A stretch of 64,000 nucleotides of DNA from positions 1 to 64,000 of the forward strand of contig JAMYHX010000056.1 in the NCBI GenBank assembly GCA_025529335.1, written 5' to 3'. Within the stretch, counting starts at the first letter, position 1, and the number at the start of each line of letters is the position of its first letter. Below the pieces are notes generated by a model. The model searched no databases. It was not told the origin of the DNA and saw nothing but the letters and a program-made list of their open reading frames with translations. This DNA is from Rhizopus sp. PT2906. Lineage: Eukaryota; Mucoromycota; Mucoromycetes; Mucorales; Rhizopodaceae. Below are positions 12,321 through 24,400 of the stretch, piece after piece. The position numbers and the translations under genes are program-made.

Positions 12321-15300
12321 ACTATATATTACAATCCGATTTTACACAAGAAAAAGTAATAAGAGAGAGAGAGAGAGAGAAAAGAGAAAAGAGAAGAGCT
12401 GATAAAAAAGGAGAAAAAGACTTTGTCTATTTCATAAACAGTAAAAGCTTCATCATTTCCCTCCCTAAATTTAGCAAATCATTCACCTTACCTCCCCCCC
12501 CTTTCTCCTTATTTTTTCCTCCTTTTTCTATTTCCCCTTTTGTGCTCTCTCTCTCTCACTCACTCTCACTCTCCTTCTTTCCTAGAATCGTTGTCCATTT
12601 AGCTTTCTTTCTTTTTCCTTTACCCATGCCTTAACGTGACATGAAAGCCATTGATAAAGCAGAATGGCTATGGTGCCTTTCTATATGACACGATGATAAT
12701 AAGGCAATAATGTCAACCAAGATTGTGTTACAAGAAAGGAGGCCGGGCAATTTTGCTCTTCATTTGTATTGTTTTGCTGTTTATCCTAACCTGCAGAGTC
12801 AATTTATGTTTTTATGTACCTAAAAAGTAACAGGCAGTCCCCTCACGCTCTTTTTTTTTTTTTGAAAACATCAGGAGAAGTGATTTTTTTTTTGCAAGGA
12901 GTTAATAATAAAGAGTTTGTTGCTAAAGATAAAAAAGACTGGGAGCATAAATCAAGAATTAATCTAGTTTTTTTTTTTTCATGTGTACAACAACAGCCCA
13001 ATGGAAAACGGCTGTATTAAAAGTCGCTTTTAAAGAGTGTTGAAGATAAACTTAGAACAGTATTTTCTGTCATTACACATATTCTCCTATTTCTCTTAAT
13101 TAGAGCATCAGTCCTTTATGACATTTTAGAAGAAAAGGAGAATTTAATGATTTACAGTCAAACATTGTGTACTATAACAGTTTACAGATTGCTAGTTGCT
13201 GTATTCTTAAAAGCTATCGGTTTCACCGTAAGCTAAGCAATATATAACATCTATATCATTTACAATAACAGGTTTAATACCTACAAGTGAACAGATATCC
13301 TAATCTATTTACCGGGCATGTGGTAATAGTTTTCAAAAAAGGCACTATTCTAAACTATACGGCCAAGAACCTAGGATTCCGATATGTCATCAGTCTCCTA
13401 GATAGTATACATAGAACTAAAGGTCAAGATGGTAATCCCAATACCAGCAAATCAAATAGTACTAGAAAGAGCATTTATTTATTTATTGGTATCCTTGTGA
13501 ATAAGCCAGTAGAGTATGTTTCTAATGAGGAATGATCGAATACAGTCGATCTTTGTACTCTTAATCGCTTATTGCTCTTCTTGGCAACATATCTTTTTAA
13601 GTATCTCTCTTGACACACGCACAATCTAAACATAGTTATCTAAGAAACCACAAGTGATCTTCGTTCCTATGTCTATCTATGACAAATATATTTTGTACCA
13701 ATAGGTCACCTTGAGCCTGCAAGCCATGAAATGTATCATAAAACATAAAGCTTTAAAGTATAGTTATGCACTTTAGATCGAAAAATCGATCTTCTAAATA
13801 AGCTTATACTGATGTTTCAAATGCAATGACAATCAGATGACTTATAAAAATACCTTTTACTAAACAAAAGAAGACATAATCTGTAGGCGCTATTTTTCTG
13901 AATAGTTTACTATTCAGGTATGTTACACAGATCATTGCTGTAACATATATAAACAAGCATGAAATCAGGGTGTATGTGAGTATAAATAGCAGTAGATCTT
14001 CTTAAAAGGACTCATGTTATTTATTTCCACTTTAGTCTAATACATATGACTTTACGATCAGCTTGTTCTCTTTACACTTTTCTGCGATTTAAACTCGGAA
14101 GTCGTGGACCTCTATTCGACCGTTTTATGCTATAAAACATGTCAAAATTGAGACAAGGTATGAAATATGGATTCTAATTTATTCCTTTAGAGGATTCTGC
14201 TGTACTGAATTATATCTCGCAAAAGAAGATTCAGAGTCTATACTCTATGCGCTGTAAATGTATCTTCATTTGTGAAAATACAAACATGAGGTTCGTGTTC
14301 CATCTACGTACTTGGAAAAGCGCATCTGGGCACCTGCTTTTATTAGTCCTATTTACAGGCTGAAATCGAGTTTTTTTTTTGTCAACGTCATTCTTCACAA
14401 GCTGATGATGGATTGTGCTTTGAATATTTGAGTTACTTAACCTCTAAATCAGTCGCCTCGTCAGCAGTTCTAAGATAATCGATGAATCCTTGCCAGCACG
14501 GTCTAAAATACCTTCCCCATGACCTCCATCAAGAGTAAGCAGATGACCTCAGTTTTCACACTTTTTCATACCCCAATCTTTCATGTTTGCAGTAGCTGGC
14601 TCATTTGCACTCATAATCGTAAAAGAAAGAATAGGCTGTTCATTTCAAAATGCAAACATGCGAAGAGAAATACGGACAAAGGGTCCAAAAGGGTTGGCAT
14701 GTTTATATAAAAATGGGTTTACCAAGCTTCCTTGTACGATATCTTTTTTTTCGGTATCTTTTTTGGGGGAGATCTCGAGACTTTGAAGGGGAGGGGTGTA
14801 TACGGAAACTATGTTGACTTGATGGTATAGATACTAAATTCACACTAGTTTAATCAATCGCTTTAATAATTAAATTCCTGACAGCCATTTCACAAATGAC
14901 TAACCAAATCCCGGATATATTTCGGGTTGAACAAAGATGATGATGGCGGCGAAACAAAGAAATAAACTAAAGGCACGTTTGTGATCAGAGAGCAGATACA
15001 TAATTCGCAAGCAAAAAGAGGGGGAGGCTATTTTAGCGCCTTCTGTGATCATATATATCGTCATTAAGTAAAATGATCATGATTATAAATATCAGAAATA
15101 AGTTCCCCTGAATCGGGAATAGATTGTGGAATACCTGCAGCTTTATGTCAGCAAACCCATTACTTACAGTAGGACGCGACTAACGGCGTGATATTCACAG
15201 GAAAAAAAAAAAATAGATTATACCCTACAAGCGCATTCTAATATCAAGCCTATAAAATGGTTTAAACATCAGGTTGTCTTTGCATTTTGCATAAAACCAA

Positions 15301-16137
15301 AATGCGTGAGAGAAAGTTTAGACAAGATTATCAGGAGAAGCATAAAAACAATTTTTTTTTTCATAAACAAAAGTGGAAACTCTTGAAACATAACAAAAAA
15401 GTGCATGCGCACATACAACAAACCCTTGGTAAAACTAAAAATAAGCTCTACTGTACTACTTCTTCAAAAGGATAGATCTACAACATAATCCATCTCCGCC
15501 CAATTGTAAAGTCTAAAGACCTCTTTGCAATCACTTTAATTTTGAAAAGAGTATATAATACACATGAAAAACGTGAACATAGCCCTTATAAGAGCATCAA
15601 TGATAGAAATATCAATTCATTGGTCACACTAAACCATATATGTTTAGTCTCGTTTGAGTGCAGAAAATCGAGTAGCTTCTTTTGGTTATACAACGTCTGT
15701 ATTTCAAGGAAGTTACAAGCGAAAATGATTCATTATTAACATATCACCATGGTTATTCGTCGTTCTTGAAACATGTATCATAGCTACCTCAAAAAACTTA
15801 TTTCAACAAAAAGCATAATCAAGCAAACTCCTTACTAGGTTTAAATGCAGTATTCAAAAGTAGATTCGGGATATTCCATTTGCAGGCTAGCATAAAAAAA
15901 AAACACAATGCATGAGTATACATTGATCCATTGCCATAGTAACATTATGTATTATGCCATTTTTAAAGAAACTTTATATGATGTAATGTACTACTTGATT
16001 GGGTTTATTTTAATCTTAAATTTTTTATCTTTTTTTTTTTTTTTTAGATCAAACTTATATAAAAGAAGTCCTTTCCTTTACTTCCTTTCTTTTCTTTTAA
16101 TTTTTTTTTTTATTTCATTGAGCCAAATCATTTTATA
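12321..16137. other. 3.8 kb gene-poor region
   Basis: No ORF longer than about 110 codons with recognisable content is present. The left 300 bp is a GA/CT-rich probable G-alpha 1 promoter (purine run near 12360-12410). Scattered poly-T runs of 10-13 occur, and a T-rich leader with ATATAAAAG near 16056 precedes the small ORF at 16138. I see no tRNA, transposase motif or conserved RNA in it. Confidence 0.5.
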
Positions 16138-16356
16138 ATGACTTCATACCAAAACATGTCCTCTGATCTTCACGCAACAAATCGTAATGGAGTTACTTTA
16201 ACAAGAGATGATTTGTTAATGCTTGCTCAAGCCGAATATGCCAGACAATTATGCAAATATACAAAGGCTCAATTAGAGCAAAAAATACCAAATCATACTA
16301 GCATACATCAGTCATTATCATCTACAACCTCTTCTTCGTCATCATCATCATCCTAA
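16138..16356 (+). CDS. Small Ser-tailed orphan protein (hypothetical)
   Basis: Single-exon ORF of 72 aa that I do not recognise. A probable helix (VTLTRDDLLMLAQAEYARQL) is followed by KYTKAQLEQKIPN, then a Ser/Thr tail ending in eight Ser. There is no signal peptide or membrane segment. Support for a real gene: a TATA-like ATATAAAAG about 80 nt upstream, a pyrimidine-rich leader, the ATG right after it, non-random amino-acid content, and an AATAAA-like signal (ATAATAAAA near 16448). It is 140 bp upstream of the RhoGAP start, so an upstream ORF or short neighbouring transcript is also possible. Confidence 0.5.
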   Translation: MTSYQNMSSDLHATNRNGVTLTRDDLLMLAQAEYARQLCKYTKAQLEQKIPNHTSIHQSLSSTTSSSSSSSS

Positions 16357-16495
16357 TCCTGATTCCCTTTTGTACATAGTCCTTTACTGTAAATAGTTCC
16401 AGAACTCGAAAAAAAAAAAATAGACGTTGCACAAATAACTGTTTTATATAATAAAAACGTTTTAATGCCTCTCTTTCCTTCTCTTTTACTTTTAC

Positions 16496-17765
16496 ATGAA
16501 TTCCAACGATAATATCACACTTTCAGCTAATCAGAAACGACTTATAAAAGCTTGGTGGAAAAAGGCCACAACCAATAATACCAATAATACCAGTCAAAGA
16601 AGATTCTCCGCCGTGGGTAACTTAATGATAAGAGAGAGGGGGGGGATAACATGAAATGATACTAAGGATACAGTAGAAAAAGGTGTATTTGGTATTCCAT
16701 TAGTAGACTCTATATGTTATGCTCATTCTAGAATATCTTTTGTGGATCAAAGAACAGGGAAGGATTGCAATGGAGTCATTCCAATAGTCATTGCGAAATG
16801 TGGCTCATTTCTTAAGCAAGAAGGTTTTTATTTATTTATTTTGGTAACTTTTGGATTAACAAAAGCTTTAGCATTATATGAAGAAGGAATATTTCGAATA
16901 TCAGGCAATGTAAAGAGAATATCAATTCTTCAGTCATTATTTGATACACCTGAAAGTTATGGATTAGATATCGATTGGACTGGATATACGCCTCATGATG
17001 CAGCTAATTTGCTGAGCAGATACCTTAATTATCTTCCTGAGCCACTCATTACGTTAGAATATCAGAATTCATTTAAAAATATCATAGGTACACATCAGTA
17101 TAATTGTTGGTTGGCATAGAAGCACTAAGCCATTTAAAATAGACGTAGAATTTCCGAGCATAGAAGTCAAGATTCATGCATTTCAAAAATTAATCGAAAA
17201 GCTACCAGTTGTACATCAATACCTTTTACTTTATATCCTGGATCTTTTACATCTCTTCTCACTTTACTCTGATTATACACGGATGGATATAACAAGTTTA
17301 TCTACTGCATTTGCTCCTGTAAATAATATAAATTCGGGTTGCTTGGAGACTTATATATTGTTTTTTTTTTTTTAGGCTATCCTCTCAGATCCTAACGATG
17401 CTATGAATCCAGCAGGATATAAAAAATCACAAAGCGTACTTTTATTCTTAATTCAATATCAAGAGCACTTTATGATGCCAGATTATCGTCATTATGAACC
17501 ATCATTGATAGATTCACCTAGTATGGAATATATCCTTTATTTGAATATATAGTAACCTCTATATTTAGCCACACCTCTGATCCAAGATAGACGTCTGTCA
17601 TTTAATTATTCACCTCCACAGTCAGTAACGAACCTGATGTCCCTAAGAAGTGCTTCATCACCCAACGTGTCTACTTTAAAGCGATCCAAGACGGCACCAA
17701 GTCGAAGGGATAGAGAAGAGCAGGTGATGATTGAGGCAAATCAGAGTAAAGTGACGAGTAAGTAG
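16496..17765 (+). CDS. RhoGAP-domain GTPase-activating protein (Sac7/Bag7-like)
   Basis: Six exons (16496-16616, 16674-16823, 16866-17087, 17149-17318, 17376-17520, 17569-17765) close to 334 aa. The RhoGAP fold is evident: VFGIPLVDSI, VIPIVIAKCG, EEGIFRISGN with the arginine finger (Arg in FRISG), HDAANLLSRYL, LPEPLI, and LPVVHQYLL with a late TAFAP. The short N-terminus before the domain and the Ser/Arg-rich tail resemble the Sac7 type that inactivates Rho1. The acceptor at 17147-17148 (GACGTAG) is preferred over the nearer TAG because only it keeps the frame. The last donor-like AGTAAG at 17757 may simply be read through to TAG at 17763. Confidence 0.9.
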
Positions 17766-19530
17766 TAAATACTTCTTTTTACGTAAATAGCAATTAATCG
17801 TAAATAGTTAACAATGCCAGAAACATTTCAAGATGGAAATCGATCAAGAAAAAGGAATAAACTGTTACTGCGTGTAATAACAGTCAATGGCACAATAAAC
17901 AGCTTGTTCTCGAATTTTCTTTTTCGCCCTTTATTCGTTGTCATAGGCAACCATGATTCGGGAGATTCCACCTGTTCATATTGAAGTAATTGTCTTATGT
18001 TGAGCCTTTCTTTTTGCTGGAGAAAGCATTTATTTTGCTTGGTCATCTTTTTTTAAAAGTATACATTGATAGACTCTCTCTCTCTTTTACTAAATCATTG
18101 ATTCAAAAAAAAAAGCAAGCCAGATCAAAAAAAAAAAGAGACTAAAATTGAGAACCGTGAGTCCCTTTTGGAAAAACACACCACCTTTGAAAACATGATC
18201 GGATGCTCAATTTCAACCCAGAGGTGATTTGTGAAACGGCTGTATGCTTTGGTAAGAGTGGGCATTAGCAAAGAAAAAAGGATGAGCTCATGTCACATGC
18301 CCTTTTGTAAGAAAACAAAAGTGCTCATTTTCCCTCTTGGCTGTGTCACTTTTATTTATAGAATAATTCATCTTCTTTATAACTGACTATAAAAAGGGAT
18401 ACTCCATTGGATACCATGGTAACTTGGTTAATATCGTGACCCAATCTATATACGCAACTATGCCATTTTTAGTCTTCATCGATCGTCCACAGAGCACCCT
18501 TTGAACCCGTGAGAATATCCTTGTTGATATTAGTGGTGCTTTCACCGTCACAGAACCAGTCATAGATGTTTCTATAAACTCACTTTTACCCTTTTAAAAA
18601 AGGCAACCTGTTATTTTCGGTGTGATTGTCATCAGCTGTGTGTATATACATATGATAAACATGAGCCTTCTAATCATCTTCTTTGACGGGCAAACATAAT
18701 TGTCCGAATGAGGGTATAAAAAGCCCCTTATGCTCGGTCGAAAGGGAATGTGTAATTATTTTTGTGTATTGTTGCGTAGTAACAGTAAAAGTAAGGATAG
18801 TAGTCATTGAATAACTACAATTTCATAGTTTTTTTTATTTGGTTGGACAATACACTCTTTACAACTTGCTGCGAGTGTCTAATTTCCAAATGTGTGATCT
18901 GCTGACACATAAATAAAGTTTAAACACAGGTCAACATTCCTTCTTATCCCGCGCGTCCATTGGGAAAATGAAGGAAAAATGGCAAATTAAAAAAGGGTTC
19001 AAAGTAAAAAAATATGATTACATGACTCTATTTACGATAGGATAAAGACATAAGAAGGATAGATTGTAAAGAAGTAACAAGTTTGCATCCTATTTACATG
19101 TTCTTAGTGAATACCAATCAGCCAAACAGAGTAAAGGACCCTGTTCGATTACTAAATTTGGGTGGACCCCATTTTTAAATACCGTTTCTTCCCGATTCAG
19201 TTTTTTCATTCAAATTGCTAATGTTACACGCCGTATTTTACAAAGAAGGTTACACGGTCAAAAAACAGGCAAAATGAAGGAAAGGCATTGATAGGTTAGG
19301 TTGCTAAAACTGCTCAATTTGGAAATAAAATTTGATTGACCAAATGCTGAAGCCATTTAACCAATAGAATACATTACTTTGCTTTGATCCATGTTTTTAC
19401 ATGTATTATATAGTCTTCTTGTTGTGAAAGGCGCCTTGTGTTCGATTTTTCTTTTTTGAATGCGGTATTTTGAAATCATAGTTGCACGATAATTCATGTT
19501 GACTGAACGGAAACCCATCAAGTAAAAAAA

Positions 19531-19588
19531 GCGGGGAAGACATTGAAAATGTGGGGAAGGCGCTGATTGGATGTGGTATAATGCGGGG
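19531..19588 (+). promoter_or_regulatory. Cluster of three Mig1/CreA-type sites before the sugar porter
   Basis: GCGGGG at 19531, GTGGGG at 19551 and GCGGGG at 19583 all match the SYGGRG core bound by Mig1/CreA zinc fingers. They are on the same strand, within 58 bp and about 80 bp upstream of the TATAAAAA at 19668. The surrounding DNA is AT-rich, so the clustering stands out. Binding is inferred from the consensus only. Confidence 0.55.
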
Positions 19589-19667
19589 CTATCACTCTAG
19601 AACTTTTCCAAATGTTCCTGATGAGAGACACAGTTTTACAGTTTTACAGTTTCACAGACAAAAAGGA

Positions 19668-19675
19668 TATAAAAA
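19668..19675 (+). promoter_or_regulatory. TATA box of the sugar porter gene
   Basis: TATAAAAA ends 67 nt before the ATG at 19743. Similar boxes sit 45-75 nt before the starts of the HsbA-like, P450, RTC3-like and glyoxal oxidase genes, which suggests short 5' leaders. Confidence 0.6.
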
Positions 19676-19742
19676 GATAAACACTTATTGTGTCTCTTCT
19701 TTTTCTTTATCCCATTTTTATTTATTTTTTTAATTGATCTTT

Positions 19743-21324
19743 ATGGCGCATTCAAAATTACAACTTTATATTGTCTGTGTATTTGCGGCAATAGGTGGTT
19801 TCTGCTTTGGTTATGATACTGGTGTCATCTCTGGTGTATTGACCTTACCTGACTTTATTCAAGTCATGACCGATGATCCCTCTGTAACTACCCTTCGTGC
19901 TATTCAAAAGTCTGTTATCACTGGTTTGTTATTGGCCGGTTGTTTCGTTGGTTCTCTCTTTGCTGGTAAGTTTAATATCTCCACTTGATAGTATCGTATG
20001 ACTTATGACTTTATATATAGCCCCCTCTTGTGAAAGACTCTCTCGTAAAATTACTATTGTCCTTGCCTCTTCTGTTTTCATTCTCGGCGCTGGTATCCAG
20101 ACAGGTGCTAGAAGCTATGGTATGATGATCGGTGGTCGTTTCGTCGCTGGTCTCGGCGTCGGTTCTCTCTCTATGGCTGTTCCTCTTTACTTGTCTGAAT
20201 TGGCCCCCAAGGAAATTCGTGGTCGTTTGATTTCTCTTCAACAACTCATGATCACCATCGGTATCATGGTTGCTTTCTGGGCTGGTGCTGGTACTGAAAT
20301 TCACCATGCTTCTTGGAGAATTCCTATTGGTATTCAAATTGCTCCTGCTGCCATCCTTGGTATCGGTGCTCTCTTCCTTCCTTTCTCTCCTCGTTGGTTG
20401 ATCAGCAAGGGTCGCAACGAAGAAGCATTAACTGTTCTCGCTCAACTCCACAGTAACAATGACAAGACTGCTCCTCATGTTGTTGCCGAATACGAAGAAA
20501 TCATTGCTCAAGTTGAACATGAACGCACTGTTTCTGTCTCTAGTTATGTTGAACTTCTCCAGGGCACCGTTCGCCGCAGAATGTTCCTCGGTATTCTCGT
20601 TCAAATCTTCCAACAATTCACTGGTATCAACTCCATCATGTACTATGCTCCCCAGATCTTCATCCAAGCTGGTATCAACGGTAACACTGCCTCATTGATC
20701 GCCTCTGGTGTCAACGGTGTCTTGAACGTCTTTTCTACTATCCCCCCCATTCTCTTCCTTGATCGTCTTGGTCGTCGTTTCGTCTTGATCTCCGGTGCCT
20801 GTATCATGGGTCTTGCTATGCTTCTTTGTGGTATTGTCATGGCTGCTACTGGCAAGGTCATCACAACTGATAACGGTGAAAAGAGTATTGACATGTCCGG
20901 AAACGTCCATGCCTCCTATTTCTGTATTGTCATGATCTACTTCTTCGTCGCCGGTTTCGCTTACTCTTGGGGTCCTGTCGGTTGGGTCTACCCTGCTGAA
21001 ATCTACCCTCTCTCCATTCGTGCCAAGGGTACTTCCATCACTACTGCTGCCAACTGGTTGATGAACTTTGTTATCTCCTTATTCGTCCCTGTCATGCTTA
21101 CTTCCATCACCTGGGGTACTTACATCTTCTTTGGTTGCTGCTGTGCTGTCATGGCTGTTTGTGTCTTCGTCTTCTTCCCCGAAACCAAGGGTCGTTCTCT
21201 TGAAGAAATGGATCTTGTCTTTAGTGGTCACGTTCTTGCATTCAAGGATCGTTCCTTCAATGTCCAAACCACTACTGTTGATGTCAAGGAAGGCTCTGTT
21301 GTTGACATCAAGGAACAAGTCTAA
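19743..21324 (+). CDS. MFS sugar porter (hexose transporter)
   Basis: Two exons (19743-19965, 20021-21324) give 508 aa with about 12 membrane segments. Sugar-porter signatures are all present: GFCFGYDTGVISG in TM1, GRFVAGLGVG, PLYLSELAPKEIRGRL, QQFTGINSIMYYAP (sugar-binding QQxxG in TM7), DRLGRR, and PETKGRSLEEMD at the end of TM12. It imports hexoses by H+ symport at the plasma membrane. The usual D-RxGRR loop after TM2 is degenerate here (CERLSRK). Codon use is strongly biased to C-ending codons, unlike the neighbours, implying very high expression. The upstream SYGGRG cluster suggests glucose-responsive control. Hexose specificity is inferred. Confidence 0.95.
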
Positions 21325-21497
21325 AAACTTTTTGATGTTGTGTAAATAGGAAGCTGGCTTTTTATTACTTTAATACTATCTACTGTACCATCCTTTTTCT
21401 TTTTAATATGATGATAGTTATTCCCAAACCTCTCTTTTTTTAATGTAAATGATTATTATTAACTTTTAATTTCTTCTATCATAAATAAACATTTTAT

Positions 21498-24400
21498 TTA
21501 TAAAATCACAAACCATTTTGATCGACAATCTACTGCTTCTTTCCTTACAATTCTCTTTCGGTCGTCCAATGCAACCTTTAGTTTCCATAATACAGATTGA
21601 ACGTGTGGTTTCAATACGTCTTTGGGAAGTGATGTAGGGAACTCAGATAAGCAGTTTAATACAGCCACACGTACTTGGATAGAGCTTGAACGATCCTGAA
21701 GGATGCCGAGAAGTGAAGGAAGGATCGTGCTGACTTGGCTAGAAATGGTCTCGGGCGCTTCAGCTACAGCTAGCTTGAAAGTGTTGAGCGTAGACACTCG
21801 TAGGGTTGTATCAGGTAATTCGAGTGACTGAATCAAAAGTGGAATAAGCTATAAAAAATCATTAAATTAGTGACATTATCTCTTAAGCAGACACACACAC
21901 TTACCGGTGGAAGCTCATCCAGTAAAATTTGCTTGGGCACATTCTTTAGTAAAAATGATAGAGCGATCAAATAATTAGGCTTGATGTCTGGTTGGGCAGA
22001 GTGATAACCTTGAATGAGTTTGGGTAAACTGTAACTGAAGAATCTCTGCTTGTACAAAAGCTATGTAATATCATTAATTACTATTTCAATCCTTCCACAC
22101 ATATATCCCATCCACTTACCGTCACGGTTGCAAATAATGACTTGTTCAATGCATAGATATCGTCTCCAACGAGAATGTCGAATCCATGTGCAACACCCTG
22201 AATACTGAGACCGCACCACTCAATCACCTTGTCTGTCAATTCATAACCTAATGGGTGAGCGCGTAAAATGAGAGCCTTGGTGATCCACAGATAAACCTCA
22301 AGTGCACGAGGGTTTTGAGCCATCGTATCCTGCAAGAGCAATGAGGTAGTCTTTACATACTCTGTCAAGGCATTATCTATATAATATATAACCATCAATA
22401 TTTGCCTTGCAAAAAAAGGAAAAGGCTGCTACTTACTGTCTTTCCATTTGTTGATCAATGAACCAATCATTCTTGATACACTTCTTGTCTGAACGTCTGA
22501 ACTCAAGGCCAAAGTCACCATCGTGTTCAAAAAGTCCTCCATGCTCGACACTGGCAATGTCACGTCCTTTCTTAATGAGCAAATCACTGCTGAAAACAAC
22601 TGAATTGTTCTTTGCTGTCCCTCTGGTGCAGTTGGATCAAGTGGCTTGAATTGGCCTTGAGTATGCATAAACTCTACCAGATCGCCTTGTACAAAGGATT
22701 TGAATATCATGTCCATAAAGACCCTTTGTTCACTGTTATCAAGGAATGAGAACACATAGCATAAAACATGCAATGAATTATCTGTTACCTGCTATCGGCT
22801 TTGATCAAGATCGTAATGACAATAAGTGAGAGTATCTGTAGGAGTTGAGAATCCAGATAGAGGCTATCAGACGTATCCAAACTGGCTTCAATGACTTTTC
22901 TAAAAACATAAGGCACGATCGTATGTATTTCCTTTGCAAGATCAGCGTGACCTTCGGCGGCCTTTGTTTGCAAGATGTTTAAAAGCACAGAGGCAATTGC
23001 CTGTGCATATTCAACTTGAGTTTTGCCTTGTTGACAGATAGCATCCAGTTTTTGCAAAAGTAATGGTGCAGCATGAATGTAAACGGATTCAGTAGGACAG
23101 ATGGACTTGAGAGCTGTCAAGACATAACCATCCTGCTGAGCCACTCCTTGATCTTCGGGCAGCTTGGTCATCAAGGCAGGCAGTGTCTGTTCAATAATAT
23201 ACAAGCTGTTGATGCGTGATGTGGCACAGAGTGCATCAAGAGCAGCCTTTCGGAGCTCTCCATCCTCGACTGGATCCAAGAGAATCTTGTTGAACGATTG
23301 TACAGCCAAGCCGATTTCATTAGGTGTTAGATACTCTTTAGAAAGCACCATAAGTTTAATACCATTAAGACCCGACAGACGCAGCAAGTTGTACTCGTTC
23401 GATGCTGTTAAGCAAGACTCAAAGATACCAAAGAAACGTTCCTTGTGTTGAACCAAGGGAGATACAAAGTCTCGATCGACTAAATACATGTATAAGTCAT
23501 CTCTTTCATTAGACCATGTTAGACTTTACCCGATCCATTTTCATCAGCTGCACCATACAGTGTTTTGCTTGCTTCCAACAAATCAATCAAAATATCCAGA
23601 TTTGCCTTTTTTAGAACTGCCACATTGGTTTCACGAATCTGTTTGAGCACTAAAGGCACTACGATATCTACAATGTATTGGCATGCAGGGTCTGAAGCAG
23701 ATGCAGCTGCACGTAAAATACGGCCTGTCTGTTTACTATCTTTCATGTCTGGATCCTTCAGAGTTCCGATGCAATCGTCAATGAGTGGCTTCAAGGCCTT
23801 CTCAGTTGGTTCACCGTCCTGGTTGGATAGGCCTGTGCTCAAAGCCCCCACAACGGATCGAATGGCAACAATGGCCGCGTCTTCTAGACTATTATCTGTT
23901 GCGTGATACACCTCGAGCTTGAGTGATCTAAAGATTTCATGTGTATGAGGCAGAAGCGAGACTGCTCCATATACTGGCGCGCAAGCAGCTAATGTCTCCA
24001 TTGAATCCTTTTTAGCGCTTCCAGACGTTGATGAAAGTTTCTCGAGTATTAAAGGAACAGCAAATTTGGCGAAATGTGGTGTGGATGCCAAACAACGTCT
24101 GTTGAGATTAGGTGTCAATTGCTGTACCGCCTTGGTGTTCATGACTTACCTTAGGCTCACTTTTAAATCTTCAGCGGTGATACCATATGGATCATTTGGA
24201 GGTGGTTTAAAGGTGATAGGAAAGTAACAAAAGGTTACCTCGAATATATCCTAGTTGCTGTTATTTAACATTTCTATAGTATACAAGCGAAACTACCTCC
24301 ACATGAGTCGAGATGTCAAATTGATCGACAATATCCTTTACAATCTTGAAAGCAAGCATCAAATTACGAGGATCCTTTTCGCCATCGAGGATCCGAGTGA

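Larger units (their letters stand above)
17766..19742. other. Long intergenic region upstream of the sugar porter
   Basis: About 2 kb with no credible gene. The right end holds the sugar porter promoter (Mig1/CreA-type sites 19531-19588, TATAAAAA 19668-19675). A short tandem ACAGTTTT motif lies at about 19630-19655. ORFs in the region lack motifs. Confidence 0.6.

Noticed and set aside
12302..12634. 110-codon plus-strand ORF upstream of G-alpha 1
   Set aside because: Composed of GA-run Arg/Glu and CT-run Ser/Leu/Pro; a product of simple repeats in the promoter.
17088..17148. Apparent frameshift between RhoGAP exons 3 and 4
   Set aside because: Using the farther acceptor GACGTAG at 17147 gives a 61-bp intron and closes the frame; the nearer TAG is not needed.
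20011..21318. Several 70-110 codon ORFs on the strand opposite the sugar porter
   Set aside because: They are shadows created by the strong codon bias of the porter; low-complexity content and no start context or motifs.
23565..23906. 113-codon plus-strand ORF inside MMS19
   Set aside because: Antisense shadow of a long MMS19 exon whose family identity is clear.
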